Shown piece after piece: positions 1 to 9,027 of a DNA stretch of 64,000 nucleotides. Position numbers and translations under genes: made by a program. The notes under the pieces are model-generated. The model made no database searches. It saw only the letters and a program-made list of their open reading frames with translations, and was not told the origin of the DNA. Each line of letters starts with the position of its first letter. Within the stretch, counting starts at the first letter, position 1. This DNA is from Gymnothorax reevesii. Its lineage: Eukaryota > Chordata > Actinopteri > Anguilliformes > Muraenidae. The stretch is from the NCBI GenBank assembly GCA_029721435.1, contig CM056573.1, positions 126,708,447-126,772,446 on the forward strand, given 5' to 3'.

Positions 1-1150
1 CATGAGTGTGTGGTCTCTGAAAATTATGTTTTGTAGTGCAAAGTTGTAATGCTTTATCCCTCTAAAGCCTACCAGTCATTTTATCTTCTAGAAGCTGTTC
101 TTTTATGTGTTTATCGGTACTTTAATGGTAGAAAAATATAGGGACATTTTATAGGGACAGACTCCCAAACTTTTATATCGGTCTCCAGGATTGGGACTAA
201 GTTCCTGCAGCACTGTTCGTTTCTGCAGTTCAGCATTGATGCTGCGGAGAGGGGAATTCACCACCTGGCTTCTGCCCCAGTGAGCAACTGGCTGAGCGCA
301 GACCTGCCCCCTACCCTCTCAAGTCAATGACAACCAAGCTAGTCTGCCTCTCTTACATTTCTAGGCTTCGGCCACACCAGTTCCATCACCTGACTCTGAT
401 GAATAAATGAAGAGTTTCATTGCAAAACACAATACTGTATATCCATGTACAGCGTTTTCAGAATGCTAATTTTTGCTATGGGAAAAATTAGCATTGAAGT
501 GCTTTCTTATTTGTTAATGTGTCTTGCTAAACAAGCTAAAACACTTTACCATGGTACTATTAAATCTAAGAATAACGAATTTTGTGAAAAATTGAACATT
601 GGTGTGATTTTTTCTGCCCGTCAATATCAAAGATTGGTAATACTCCTCCACGTGTAGTACACTGTCCCTTTTGCAAATCTGCTGCTCAAAATGGCCAGCA
701 ACTTAGTCAGCGGGTAAAAAACTGCGTCCATTGATGAGAATCGCATTCTTGATGAAATTCAGTTAAAAACTGGCTTGGCATTTATTGCACTTTGGAATGA
801 AAGTATGCTAAACCCTGAGACACATAACATGTTGCCAAGGGCTAAACTTGGCATGACTACTAGCTCACTAATGATGATCGTGCAGTGTTGGTTCAAATAT
901 TTCAGCAATGGCGTTTATTGCGTTTTGTGATGAAACTTTTCTTTTACTTACCTTTGGATTGAACCCTGTATTTGCATCTGGTTCCTTGTCTGGGTCATAA
1001 CAACTTGTCCTTTATTCATTACTCTGCAGTCCATTCTTAATTCTTACTGGAAAAATTTGTGGTTTCTTTCCCAATTTGCCTCACTAAGAAGTGGTTCTCT
1101 TCTGACCAAGCAGCTATTTAGTCCAAATCCTGCCGGTGGAAATGCTCTTA
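1..1150. other. Spacer without recognisable gene
   Basis: AT-rich sequence with no coding region I can recognise. The longest open stretch (445-657) starts in low-complexity sequence and shows no family motif. Because Tc1-A starts at 1151 and another Tc1-like remnant resumes after it (4719-5308), part of this stretch could be the other half of that older remnant, but I could not align it. Confidence 0.5.
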
Positions 1151-1477
1151 CAAAACCAAAACCAGTGAAGTTGGCACGTTGTGTAAATCGTAAATAAAAA
1201 CAGAATACAATGATTTGCAAATCCTTTTCAACCTATAAGACAAGTTACTTAATGTTCGAACAGGTAAACTTTATAATTTTTTGCAAATATTAGCTCATTT
1301 GGAATTGTTTCAAAAAAGCTGGCACAAGTGGCAAAAAAGACTGAGAGAGTTGAGGAATGCTCATCAAACACTTATTTGGAACATCCCACAGGTGAATGGG
1401 CTAATTGGGAAAAGGTGGGTGCCATGATTGGGTATAAAACCAGCTTCCCTGAAATTCTCAGTCATTCACAAACAAGG

Positions 1478-1837
1478 ATGGGGCGAGGGTCACCACTTAG
1501 TGAACAAATGCGTGAGCTGATTGTGGAACAGTTTAAAAACAACATTCCTCAACGAGCTATTGCAAGAAATTTGGGGATTTCATCATCTACGGTCCGTAAT
1601 ATCGTCAAAAGGTTCAGAGAACCTGGAGAAATCACTGCACGTAAGCGACAAGGCCGAAAACCAACATTGAATGCCCGTGACCTTCGATCCCTCATGCGGT
1701 ACTGCATCAAAAACCGACATCAGTGTGTAAAGGACATCACCACATGGGCTCAGGAACACTTCAGAAAACCACCGTCAGTAACTACAGTTCGTCACTGCAT
1801 CTGCAAGTGCAAGTTAAAACTCTACAATGCAAAGTGA
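1478..1837 (+). pseudogene. Tc1-A transposase, N-terminal DNA-binding half
   Basis: The likely start is the ATG at 1478 (MGRGSPLSEQMREL); the open frame reaches back to 1328, but that leader is not typical of Tc1 proteins. The product has the bipartite paired-like helix-turn-helix region that binds TIRs: a first helix set (LIVEQFKNNIPQRAIARNLG, SSSTVRNIVKRF), a basic linker (ARKRQGRKP), then the second helix set (RDLRSLMRYCI, TTWAQEHF). It stops at a TGA (1835-1837) just before the catalytic domain. The same TGA is present in the sister copy Tc1-D (18,104-18,106), so it predates at least one insertion. A full Tc1 transposase is about 340 residues; this half is 119. Confidence 0.85.
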
Positions 1838-2340
1838 AAGCCATTTATCAACAGCACCCAGAAACGCCGCTGTGGAAACTGTGGACGTCGTGTCCTCCAG
1901 ACCAAAGAGGAAAAGAACCATCCGGACTGTTATAGGCTCAAAGCTCAAAAGCCAGCATCTGTGATTGTATGGGGGTGTATTAGTGCCCAAGGCATGGGCA
2001 ACTTACACATATGTGAAGGCACCATTAATGCTAAAAGGTACATACAGGTTTTGGAGCACCATATGTTGCCATCCAAGCAACGTCTTTTTCATGGACGCCC
2101 CTGCTTATTTCAGCAAGACAATGCCAAGCCACATTCTGCACGTGTTACAACAGCATGGCTCCGTAGTAAAAGAGTGCGGGTACTAGACTGGCCTGCCTGT
2201 AGTCCAGAGCTGTCTCCCATTGAAAATGTGTGGCGCATTATGAAGTGTAAAATACGACAACGGAGACCCCGGACTGTTGAACAACTTAAGCTGTACATCA
2301 AGCAAGAATGGGAAAGAGTTCCACCTGAAAAGCTTTAAAA
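1838..2340 (+). pseudogene. Tc1-A transposase, catalytic half (deleted and interrupted)
   Basis: This continues the DDE catalytic domain. Compared with Tc1-D, about 95 bp are missing near 1875, removing the segment with the first catalytic aspartate (WSDES). From 1961 the frame is open: MIVWGC, then QQDNAKPH (second Asp, about residue 53) and SPIENVW (Glu, about residue 88), with exactly 34 residues between them, the DD34E spacing of Tc1. The frame ends at a TAA (2336-2338) where Tc1-D has CAA, so this is a nonsense change. The last 20 or so codons resume after the L1 insertion at 3393-3462 (SSVPKRLLSVVKRK). The enzyme cannot be active without the first Asp. Confidence 0.85.
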
Positions 2341-2351
2341 ATTGGTCTCCT
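2341..2351. repeat. Target site duplication of the L1 fragment (left copy)
   Basis: ATTGGTCTCCT occurs here and again at 3393-3403. In the uninterrupted sister copy Tc1-D the sequence occurs once, in the same coding context. This proves that the DNA between was inserted by target-primed reverse transcription. Confidence 0.9.
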
Positions 2352-3392
2352 TAAGGCGCAATATAACATCCCTGCCCCAACATTCTTTATGTATTTGCAT
2401 ATCAGATCAGCTCTCTGTGCCTATGGGGTTCCTTTAGACGCAGAGTTGTCTCTACATCCTCTACGTAACTTAATGTTTTTCAACAACTCTTTTTCTAATT
2501 TTGTTTCATCCATGTATTCCTTTCTTCTCAAATTGTCATACAAATCTTTAGGGGTAGTTGCAGTTTGGTCAAAAGACTTACAATTCGATGTACAAGAAAC
2601 CTTTACTGAGCACACGTGGGAAGTAATAACAATGTCTTCTAAAAATCCGAATCATCAGATGATACATAGGAAATTGGCACACAATGTATTTAACGCCTTT
2701 AAAGCGTTCCTATATGCGTCTTTCCAGGTCTCCAAACTGCGACTTATGTCCACAGGGGGTACTGGGTACCTTTTTTCATTTTTTCTGGGATTGTTCAACT
2801 CTTAAACCTTTCTGGCAACAGTTAACTATTGATATTTCTACTCTGATGGACAAGGATATCATCTTAACCCCTAGCGTGTTTTTTCTAAGTGACTTTTCAG
2901 CCCTTGAACTTACGCTCTTTCAGAAAAACCTTCTCGCTGCTTTTACAGCAGCCAAGAAGTTACTTGTTAGCCGCTGGAACGCTCCATACTTAATGTGTAG
3001 GCGTCTATGGGCTCTTAATATCAAACAGATTATCTCAATGGAGCTGTCAACCGCTAGGATACATGGGGCTAGACCCCAAACATTGATGAGATGGAGTGCT
3101 GCTTTTGTCCAGGTTAAAGCTTTTATTTCTGACAATCTTGTCTAACTAACCTTTTTTTTTTTAAATGTATTTATTTTTATATTTATTTTTTAAATTTATT
3201 TTTATTATTATTTATTACTGTTGTTGTTATTATTATTATTAGTATCTGTAGACTTATCTAAGTGTTGGTCAATCAAATGTTTACCACAGGGTTTCTGGGG
3301 GGTGGGTTGTTACTGGGAGATATTTTTGTACTTTTGTATCTGATGTCTTCCTTTTTATTTCTAAATAAAAAACAATTGGTCACAAAAAAAAA
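2352..3392 (+). mobile_element. 5'-truncated L1-type LINE inserted in Tc1-A
   Basis: About 1.04 kb between two copies of an 11-bp duplication. It ends in a poly-A run (3384-3393), has an AT-rich 3' UTR (3150-3380) and encodes only the extreme C-terminus of a LINE ORF2. The missing 5' part is the usual result of incomplete reverse transcription. The insertion is in sense orientation relative to the transposase. Confidence 0.88.
2520..3145 (+). pseudogene. L1-type ORF2 C-terminus with zinc-knuckle motif
   Basis: This is the tail of a LINE reverse transcriptase protein. Around 2640-2680 one frame reads NHQMIHRKLAHN, the region just after the RT thumb. Near 2683 the frame shifts and continues as MYLTPLKRSYMRLS followed by a CX2CX9HX4C motif (CDLCPQGV...FFHFFWDC) and LKPFW. 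Such a C-terminal cysteine-histidine motif, with a GT.FH.FW.C signature, is typical of L1/Tx1-clade ORF2. The remaining 100 residues to the stop at 3145 are the variable C-terminal extension. The endonuclease and RT catalytic domains are absent, so it is dead on truncation alone; the frameshift is a second lesion. Confidence 0.8.
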
Positions 3393-3664
3393 ATTGGTCT
3401 CCTCAGTTCCCAAACGTTTACTGAGTGTCGTTAAAAGGAAAGGCGATGTAACACAGTGGTAAAAAGGCCCCTTTGCCAACTTTTTTGCAATGTGTTGCTG
3501 CCATTAAATTCTAAGTTAATGATTATTTGCAAAAAAAAAAAGTTTCTCAGTTTGAACATTAAACATCTTGTCTTTGCAGTGTATTCAATTGAATATAAGT
3601 TGAAAAGGATTTGCAAATCATTATATTCTGTTTTTATTTACGATTTACACAACGTGCCAACTTC

Positions 3665-4694
3665 TGATATGGAATCAGTTGACACCAGATGCGGGAAAAG
3701 GGAATGAGGATTTTAATTTAAACAAAACAAAACAGGCACGAGGGCCAACAAAAAGCTTGGCCCAAAGGGTTGCAAAAAACAAACTAAGGTAAGCTACACA
3801 GAGCTATAAACAATGAATGCAAAAAGGCAAAAAACAAAAAGGCACTGGAAACTCCAGGCAAGATGCTCAAGAAAAATAAATAACCAGACTATATATATAT
3901 TCACAAGACAAGAGGCTAGGACAAGACTTGAAACTAGAAATGCAAGGGAACTTGACAACAAGAACTTGGCAAAACTTGAACATGCAACGAGACGCGAGAC
4001 ACTGTCTGCCAGCCAACTTCCACCGCATCCAGATAAAGGCTTAGTAATCAAGGACACATGAGGGGCAACACCTGGAGAAGCAGAAACAAGAGGCATGGCA
4101 AGATCAAGACATGGACAGAGATTGGATGACATGACCTGCTCATTAAGAGAATGAGCGTGCTCAGCTTAAGTACCAATTAAGTATGCAGTTTGGAAGCAAG
4201 CATGAATGTTAAGAACAGAAAAGCACAGCAAGATCTTGAAATAGCAAAGCAGGAATCATGACAATAAACTCCCTGTCTAAATTAGTAATATTAGTAATGT
4301 GCCTATCTAAGAATTACACCACCCAGTGAGTGTTAGTAAATGTTAGTAACTTAAAAACAGTTGATTGCCAATTAAGCTTAGAGAGCCCCGAATCAGCACA
4401 GCACAGAAGGAAGAGGGAAATACCAAAGCCAACCCAGAGCTCTGAAATGTGCAACAACGAAGGCACGGGGCGGAACGCAGACAAGCGGTGGAGTGGCATG
4501 GCAGACCTGGCAAAAACAAAAACATGGACATGGAATATAAAACATGAAATGCAAAAACCTGATACAAGAAACTGTTAAAACTATGACTATGAACATGAAC
4601 TATGGAACTATGAACTATGAAACTTGGAACATGAAACTGTTAAAACCATAAGCAATACTGTTCTGGCCAAAGGCCAGAACTTCGGAACACAACA
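3665..4694 (-). mobile_element. Solo LTR, copy 4 (inside the right TIR of Tc1-A)
   Basis: The block begins TGATATGG and ends ACACAACA (TG...CA) and is flanked by ACTTC at 3660-3664 and 4695-4699, a 5-bp TSD. Read on the minus strand it begins TGTTGTGTTC, close to the TGTTGTGATTC start of the LTR at 5870. It also shares the family's TTAGTAA-rich middle (4280-4350). There is no internal retroviral coding region, so it is a solo LTR left by recombination. A 9-bp inverted repeat (GTTCTGGCC, 4660-4680, 3-nt loop) lies near its transcriptional 5' end. Length 1030 bp. Confidence 0.75.
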
Positions 4695-4718
4695 ACTTCA
4701 CTGGTTTTGGGTTTTGTA

Positions 4719-5308
4719 CTTTCACGATTAAACATAGCCATGAGTTCTACAATCAATTTATTACGATGAGACTTCACCTAGCATTCAATCACGATCTATC
4801 ATGATTTTTTTTCGACCCATTTCTTCTTCTTGAAGTTTCTCACTATCCTTCCAAGTTCTAGTAATGCGTTTAACAGTTTTTAACCCATTTCCAGTGATTT
4901 CAGTAATCTCCTCAGTTTTTCCTCTTCACGTGGTGCTGGCCAATAATTTGTGCCTCTTGAAACATGGTAACATCTTTTCCATGACCACGGGATATGTCTT
5001 CTAACATGGTTGTGTAATAAATGAGAAGCTATGCACTACATCAGTCAGGGGTAGTGGAATTTTTGCCAGCTGAAACATATTTATGACTGCTAAAATTATT
5101 CAATCATAGGCTCTTAACCTCTTAACTGTCACTGCATTTTCTCACATTTTGCCCGGATTGGAATACCATATTTCAGATGCTCAAATAGAGGATTCAAAAT
5201 TTGTTTGGAAATTCCATAGGACCCTAATTAGGGCCCAGTGACAGTTAACGTAAGTATTTGCTCGTTTAAACAAAATGATGACTTTTTTTTTTTTTTGCCT
5301 AGACAGTG
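4719..5308. mobile_element. Tc1-G: decayed Tc1-like remnant
   Basis: The stretch 4850-5110 and the end (a T-rich run then GCCTAGACAGTG, 5290-5308) resemble from memory the non-coding-strand end of a common fish Tc1 family, which ends with a T-run and GGCCAGGCAGTG. It contains an inserted MITE (5126-5244). Tc1-A may have inserted into the same older element, because Tc1-like sequence starts right after its TA at 4717-4718. No open reading frame survives. Family assignment is tentative. Confidence 0.4.
5126..5244. mobile_element. 119-bp MITE with TTAA target duplication
   Basis: Perfect 9-bp terminal inverted repeats, CTGTCACTG (5126-5134) and CAGTGACAG (5236-5244), are flanked on both sides by TTAA (5122-5125 and 5245-5248). 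TTAA duplication is used by piggyBac and Kolobok transposases. The element has no coding capacity. Confidence 0.75.
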
Positions 5309-5869
5309 TCGTTATCCCTTCACCTTACTCTCTCTAGCATAACTACATCTATCTGAAACTCTGCTGCTCAAGTATGGAAATTTATTTGAATTTCATGTAT
5401 CCTCATTTGATTTATGCTAAATACACTCTTTCTGGGTTGCCAAGGATCTTTTTCGACTCCTGGAGCTATTATTTCACATTGTGAAGCAGTACTATTTGAT
5501 TTTACTTACTGGAAACTTTTTAATTTAGAAAAGACGTGTATCATTTAATTAGCCTTTTTACAACCCTGGTTCCAAAAAAACTGGTTTGCTGCGTAAAATT
5601 TAAATTAAAACATAATGTAATAATTTGCAAATCATTTAAACTCTGTATTGCATTGAAAATACTTCAAAGACATCATATCAGTTGTTGAAACTGTGAAACT
5701 GAAAATTTTTATTTTTTAAAAATATCTACTCATTTTCTACAACCCCAATTCCAAAATAGTTGGGACAAAGTGTAAATTGTGACTAAAATCAAAACACAAT
5801 AACTTTCAAATCACACCAGCCAGTATTTTATTCACAATAGAACAGAGATAACATAGCAAATGTTGAGAC

Positions 5870-7046
5870 TGTTGTGATTCTGTTTCTTCCATGCCTTGCT
5901 CCATGATTCATGCCCATGTTTAGTTCTGTGCCTGGCCTACTGCCATGTTTTGACTGACCTGCGCATTCTTGACCATTGCTTATGTCTGACTATTCTAGGA
6001 TTGTGAATTGTGTATTGGTAATTAGATTCATGTTTTATTTTTCATGTTTTAGTTTCTTAGTCTCCATGCCATGTTTAGTTTTCATTGCCATGTTCATTTC
6101 CCATGCCATGTTTCCATGCTTTGCACTTTGTCTCCCCTGTCTTGTCATGTGTGTATCTTTGCTCACGGTCCCTTGTCTAGTGTGCCACTCATTTGGGTGA
6201 TTTATTGGTTTCTGGGTTTCAATCTTCTTTCATTATCTCTTGTTCTTCCTTCCTCTCTCTTTACTATCTTACCAACACATACTAACAGTTCATTGTTTTT
6301 GCTAATTACTAACCCTGTATATTTGGACTAAGTAACTAACAAGCACTTGGGATTGTATAGTTGCACTTACTAATTGACTAACGATCTCTCAGCATTCGCG
6401 CTATTGTAGTCTCCGCCTCCTTGCCTTTCCCTATTATCTCTGCTGCGATTTTCCGTGGTTCTCCACAAATACTTTGTGCTTTCCTTTCTCTAATCTATAC
6501 ACTTCAGTACTCCTTGACCGGAGCTGTTGCTCTGTTCATAGGTTTGTCTTGTGATCCCTGTCTGCATTTTGGCTACAGCCAAATTCATGCAAGTAGTTTA
6601 TTCCTAATGTGTCACTCCCTGATTATTGTTACCATTGATTGCACCTGTTCTCCCTGATCACGTGTTCTCCCGGATATGTATGTAAGATGTCTGTTTGATT
6701 CACTTTCTTGTCAGATCGTTCTTCCTTGTTTCCTGTGCTACGTTTTTCTCGCCTTGATTCATTGTGATTTATCTTTCTGAATTGTTGACTGGATTGTCCT
6801 TGATATCGAGCTTTGCCTATTCCCTGTACTTTTATCGCATTCTTGTTTTTTGTCCTCTTTTTGTCTGACTACGATTTTTGTGATTGGTGCCCTCTGTATG
6901 ACTCTGGATTTCGCCCCTTGGACTCTGATTTTGGATTGCGGACTTTGTACTGTTGCCAGCTCTGTTGGGGGGTTTCCCCCGTCAGAAATAAAGCCTCCTT
7001 TTGCATTTTACTGGAGTTTGCTCTTGGTTCATTTCTGGACCTCACA
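5870..7046 (+). mobile_element. Solo LTR, copy 1 (1177 bp)
   Basis: It begins TGTTGTGATTCTG, ends ACCTCACA and is flanked by GAGAC (5865-5869 and 7047-7051). The interrupted Tc1-C subterminal sequence joins correctly when it is removed. An AATAAA at 6987-6992 about 60 bp before the end is a plausible LTR poly-A signal. A long T/C-rich region with scattered short open frames (5976-6660) has no recognisable protein. Copies 2 (41,837) and 3 (36,145) share both termini and length. TG...CA ends with a 5-bp TSD point to an LTR retrotransposon (Gypsy- or ERV-type); no internal region is present to decide which. Confidence 0.82.
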
Positions 7047-7168
7047 GAGACTGAGAAATTTTACAATTTTATCAACAAAATGAGCTCATTTCAAATTTGA
7101 TGGCAGCTACAGGTCTTAAAAAAGTTGGGACAGGGGCCTGTTTACCATGGTGTAGCATCCCCTCTTCT

Positions 7169-7540
7169 TTATAACAGAGTGGAGGCGCCTTGGCATTGAG
7201 GAGACAAGTTACTTGAGTTTAGACATTGGAATTTGATCCTGCCCTTGTTTAATACAGGCCTCCAGAGAGTTTTGGGTCTCCTTTGACGGATGTGTCGTTT
7301 AATTATGCGCCAAACGTTCTCAATCGGTGAAAGATCAGGACTGCAGGCAGGCCAGTTCAGCACACAGACTCTTCTACTATGAAGCCATGCTGTTGTAATA
7401 GCTGGAGTATGTGGTTTTGCATTGTCCTGCTGAAATACACAAGGCCCTCCCTGGAATAGATGTCGTTTGGAGGGGAGCATATGTTGCTCTAAAACCTTTT
7501 ATATACCTTTCAGCATTCATGGTGCTTTTTGAAACATGTG
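7169..7540 (-). pseudogene. Tc1-C transposase, C-terminal piece
   Basis: Minus-strand reading from about 7480 gives MLPSKRHLF, then FQQDNAKPH (second catalytic Asp) and SPIENVW (catalytic Glu) with the Tc1 DD34E spacing, then IIKRHIRQRRPKT. After that the frame departs from the family (a short deletion or frameshift near 7262), so the conserved C-terminal SSVP.R motif is lost. The codons upstream of 7480 (to 7540) are frameshifted. The N-terminal piece lies 6 kb away across the nuclease-coding insertion. Confidence 0.82.
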
Positions 7541-7547
7541 TCCCACA

Positions 7548-7825
7548 TAGTACTGCGGCATACCAAACCTATTGTGCACTTTGTGATGGAAGCACCAAAT
7601 TTGGCAGAATGATAGAATATTATATTGGGAACAATTTCAGATATGGAACCACTTTTGAATTCACCCCAAAATGGCCCGCCATACTGGATTTCAAAATGGC
7701 GGCTGAAAAATCTTTAATTACGAATAATTCTGTTTCTGTACAAGCTGGAGACTTGATTTTAGTATCTAAATATACATATTTGAGGTCAAGGAATTTAATG
7801 GTGCTACTTAGAAGTGAATTTACTG
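7548..7825 (+). repeat. Left long TIR of the nuclease-coding transposon
   Basis: The reverse complement lies at 13,281-13,567. Matches include GTGATGGAAGCACCAAATTT and a shared block reading AAATGGCGGC. The arms differ at many scattered positions plus small indels around 7566 / 13,540, so the insertion is old. They could form a hairpin stem in RNA. Confidence 0.85.
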
Positions 7826-8102
7826 ATGTCGTTGGCTTGTAAGATGGCGGCATCCAAGAATCCAATGGGTGACAGAACCACTGCTTGATGTAGCTAGTTG
7901 GCAATCCTTTGAAAATAAATGTATCTGTTTATATCAATCTAATTCTAGTTCTATGCCAGATAGATACTTGATTCTGGTGTCTAGATGTACATATTTGAGG
8001 TTAATGAATTTAATGGTTGTATTGTTTTATATGTGTTATTGACATTATCAACTGATAATCGCACGGTATGTGTCGGTGTCAGTTTTTGCACACAGGTCCA
8101 AA

Positions 8103-8948
8103 TCAATGTGAGCAATCGCCATCGCAGGCACATAGTGCTGTGCATTTCAGTGCTGCTTTCTTGCACTTGCACCTCCCACTGCAACCTTTTTTGCACCCAC
8201 AAGAGATCAGTTCATAGCAGGATTTCGCAGCTTCTGGTAATGTCGTCCACAATGGATTGAACTCTCCATCATTGTTCACCCACCCCCAGTCGCTTGGTGA
8301 TGGGAGAGTACAGCGTGGGACAAGTAACTGTCCCCAACAATATCCACCCTGGTAAGTTGCTCTCTTCAGGTGTTGTTCTAGGGCTGCCCGTGTTGGAGGT
8401 ATTGCTTCAATGGACCGCCCTTTCTTTGCAAAGAGTTTCTTTCTTGCCAGATTCACCTCAGAACACGTGCATGTGCGGTCATACAGGAGCAGTACGTATC
8501 TCTCAAGGGTTGCCAATGTATTCTCAGAAATCTCACTTGGTGCAGATGCCAGCTCCAGGAATGCATTTGTCACTTCTGGAAAAATTTCCCACGCACTTTT
8601 CTTGCCACGACCTGCAAAACTCGAGACGGTATCGCAGCCTGTTATTGCGTGGAACATTGGCAGTGCCTTGGCTTTGTCTGGCCCCAATGCAGCAGTCAGC
8701 TCATGTGCTGCTATGTAGCGGAGGCTCATCCCAGTACCAAATGCTAGCCAGAGTTCATCCATCTCATGTAACTCCTGGGCCATCCACACAGCAAGAACCA
8801 CCACGTCTGTGTCCACGGTGCAGATGAGTATTCTGTGGTGTCCAGATTTCGTAGCAGCTGTTGCATAGACCATCATACGCGTGTCCGCTTCCTTGTGAGA
8901 GCACGGAGCCAAAGCTGCTGTGTCTTCACAGGGTGGTACAGCAATGAC
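8103..8948 (-). pseudogene. FEN1/XPG-like nuclease domain exon with cysteine-rich tail
   Basis: The exon is open for 281 codons and ends at a TGA at 8103. It starts after a good splice acceptor (CAACAG at 8954-8949) in phase 0. Three spaced motifs match the FEN1/XPG 5'-nuclease (PIN-like) core: CSHKEADTRM (acidic pair), TVDTDVVVLAV (DxD) and TGCDTVSSFAGRGKKSAW (GCD motif at the start of the DNA-binding helix region). A later VNLARKKLFAKKG and IPPTRAALEQH are conserved in a protein family I remember from cnidarian and fish genomes. The last 40 residues carry about a dozen cysteines (CGCKKGC, RCKCKKA), like a CXC zinc-binding domain. This exon is undamaged, but the upstream exon has stops. The nuclease role is inferred from motifs. 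Confidence 0.7.
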
Positions 8949-9027
8949 CTGTTGATGTAAGCATGAAAATTACCATTATGTACATTAAATGTGAATATCT
9001 TGGTGGAAGTGGTCACCAACAACCGTT

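Larger units (their letters stand above)
1151..4716 (+). mobile_element. Tc1-A: Tc1/mariner transposon with two nested retroelement insertions
   Basis: The left end begins CAAAACCAAAACCAGTG and continues into a TIR (GAAGTTGGCACG and on). The right end reads the complement, ...CACTGGTTTTGGGTTTTG, ending at 4716. Both ends abut a TA dinucleotide (1149-1150, 4717-4718), the Tc1 target duplication. The element should be about 1.5 kb; it is 3.57 kb because an L1 fragment (2352-3392) and a solo LTR (3665-4694) lie inside it. The LTR splits the right TIR, which resumes at 4700. Removing both leaves about 1.5 kb. The sister copy Tc1-D (17,222 on) starts with the same TIR, which supports the boundaries. 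Confidence 0.9.

Noticed and set aside
445..657. 70-codon frame as piggyBac transposase remnant
   Set aside because: I considered it because of the region's texture but could not find the DDD motifs or a TTAA end.
8294..8827. 177-codon plus-strand frame
   Set aside because: Antisense shadow of the nuclease exon.
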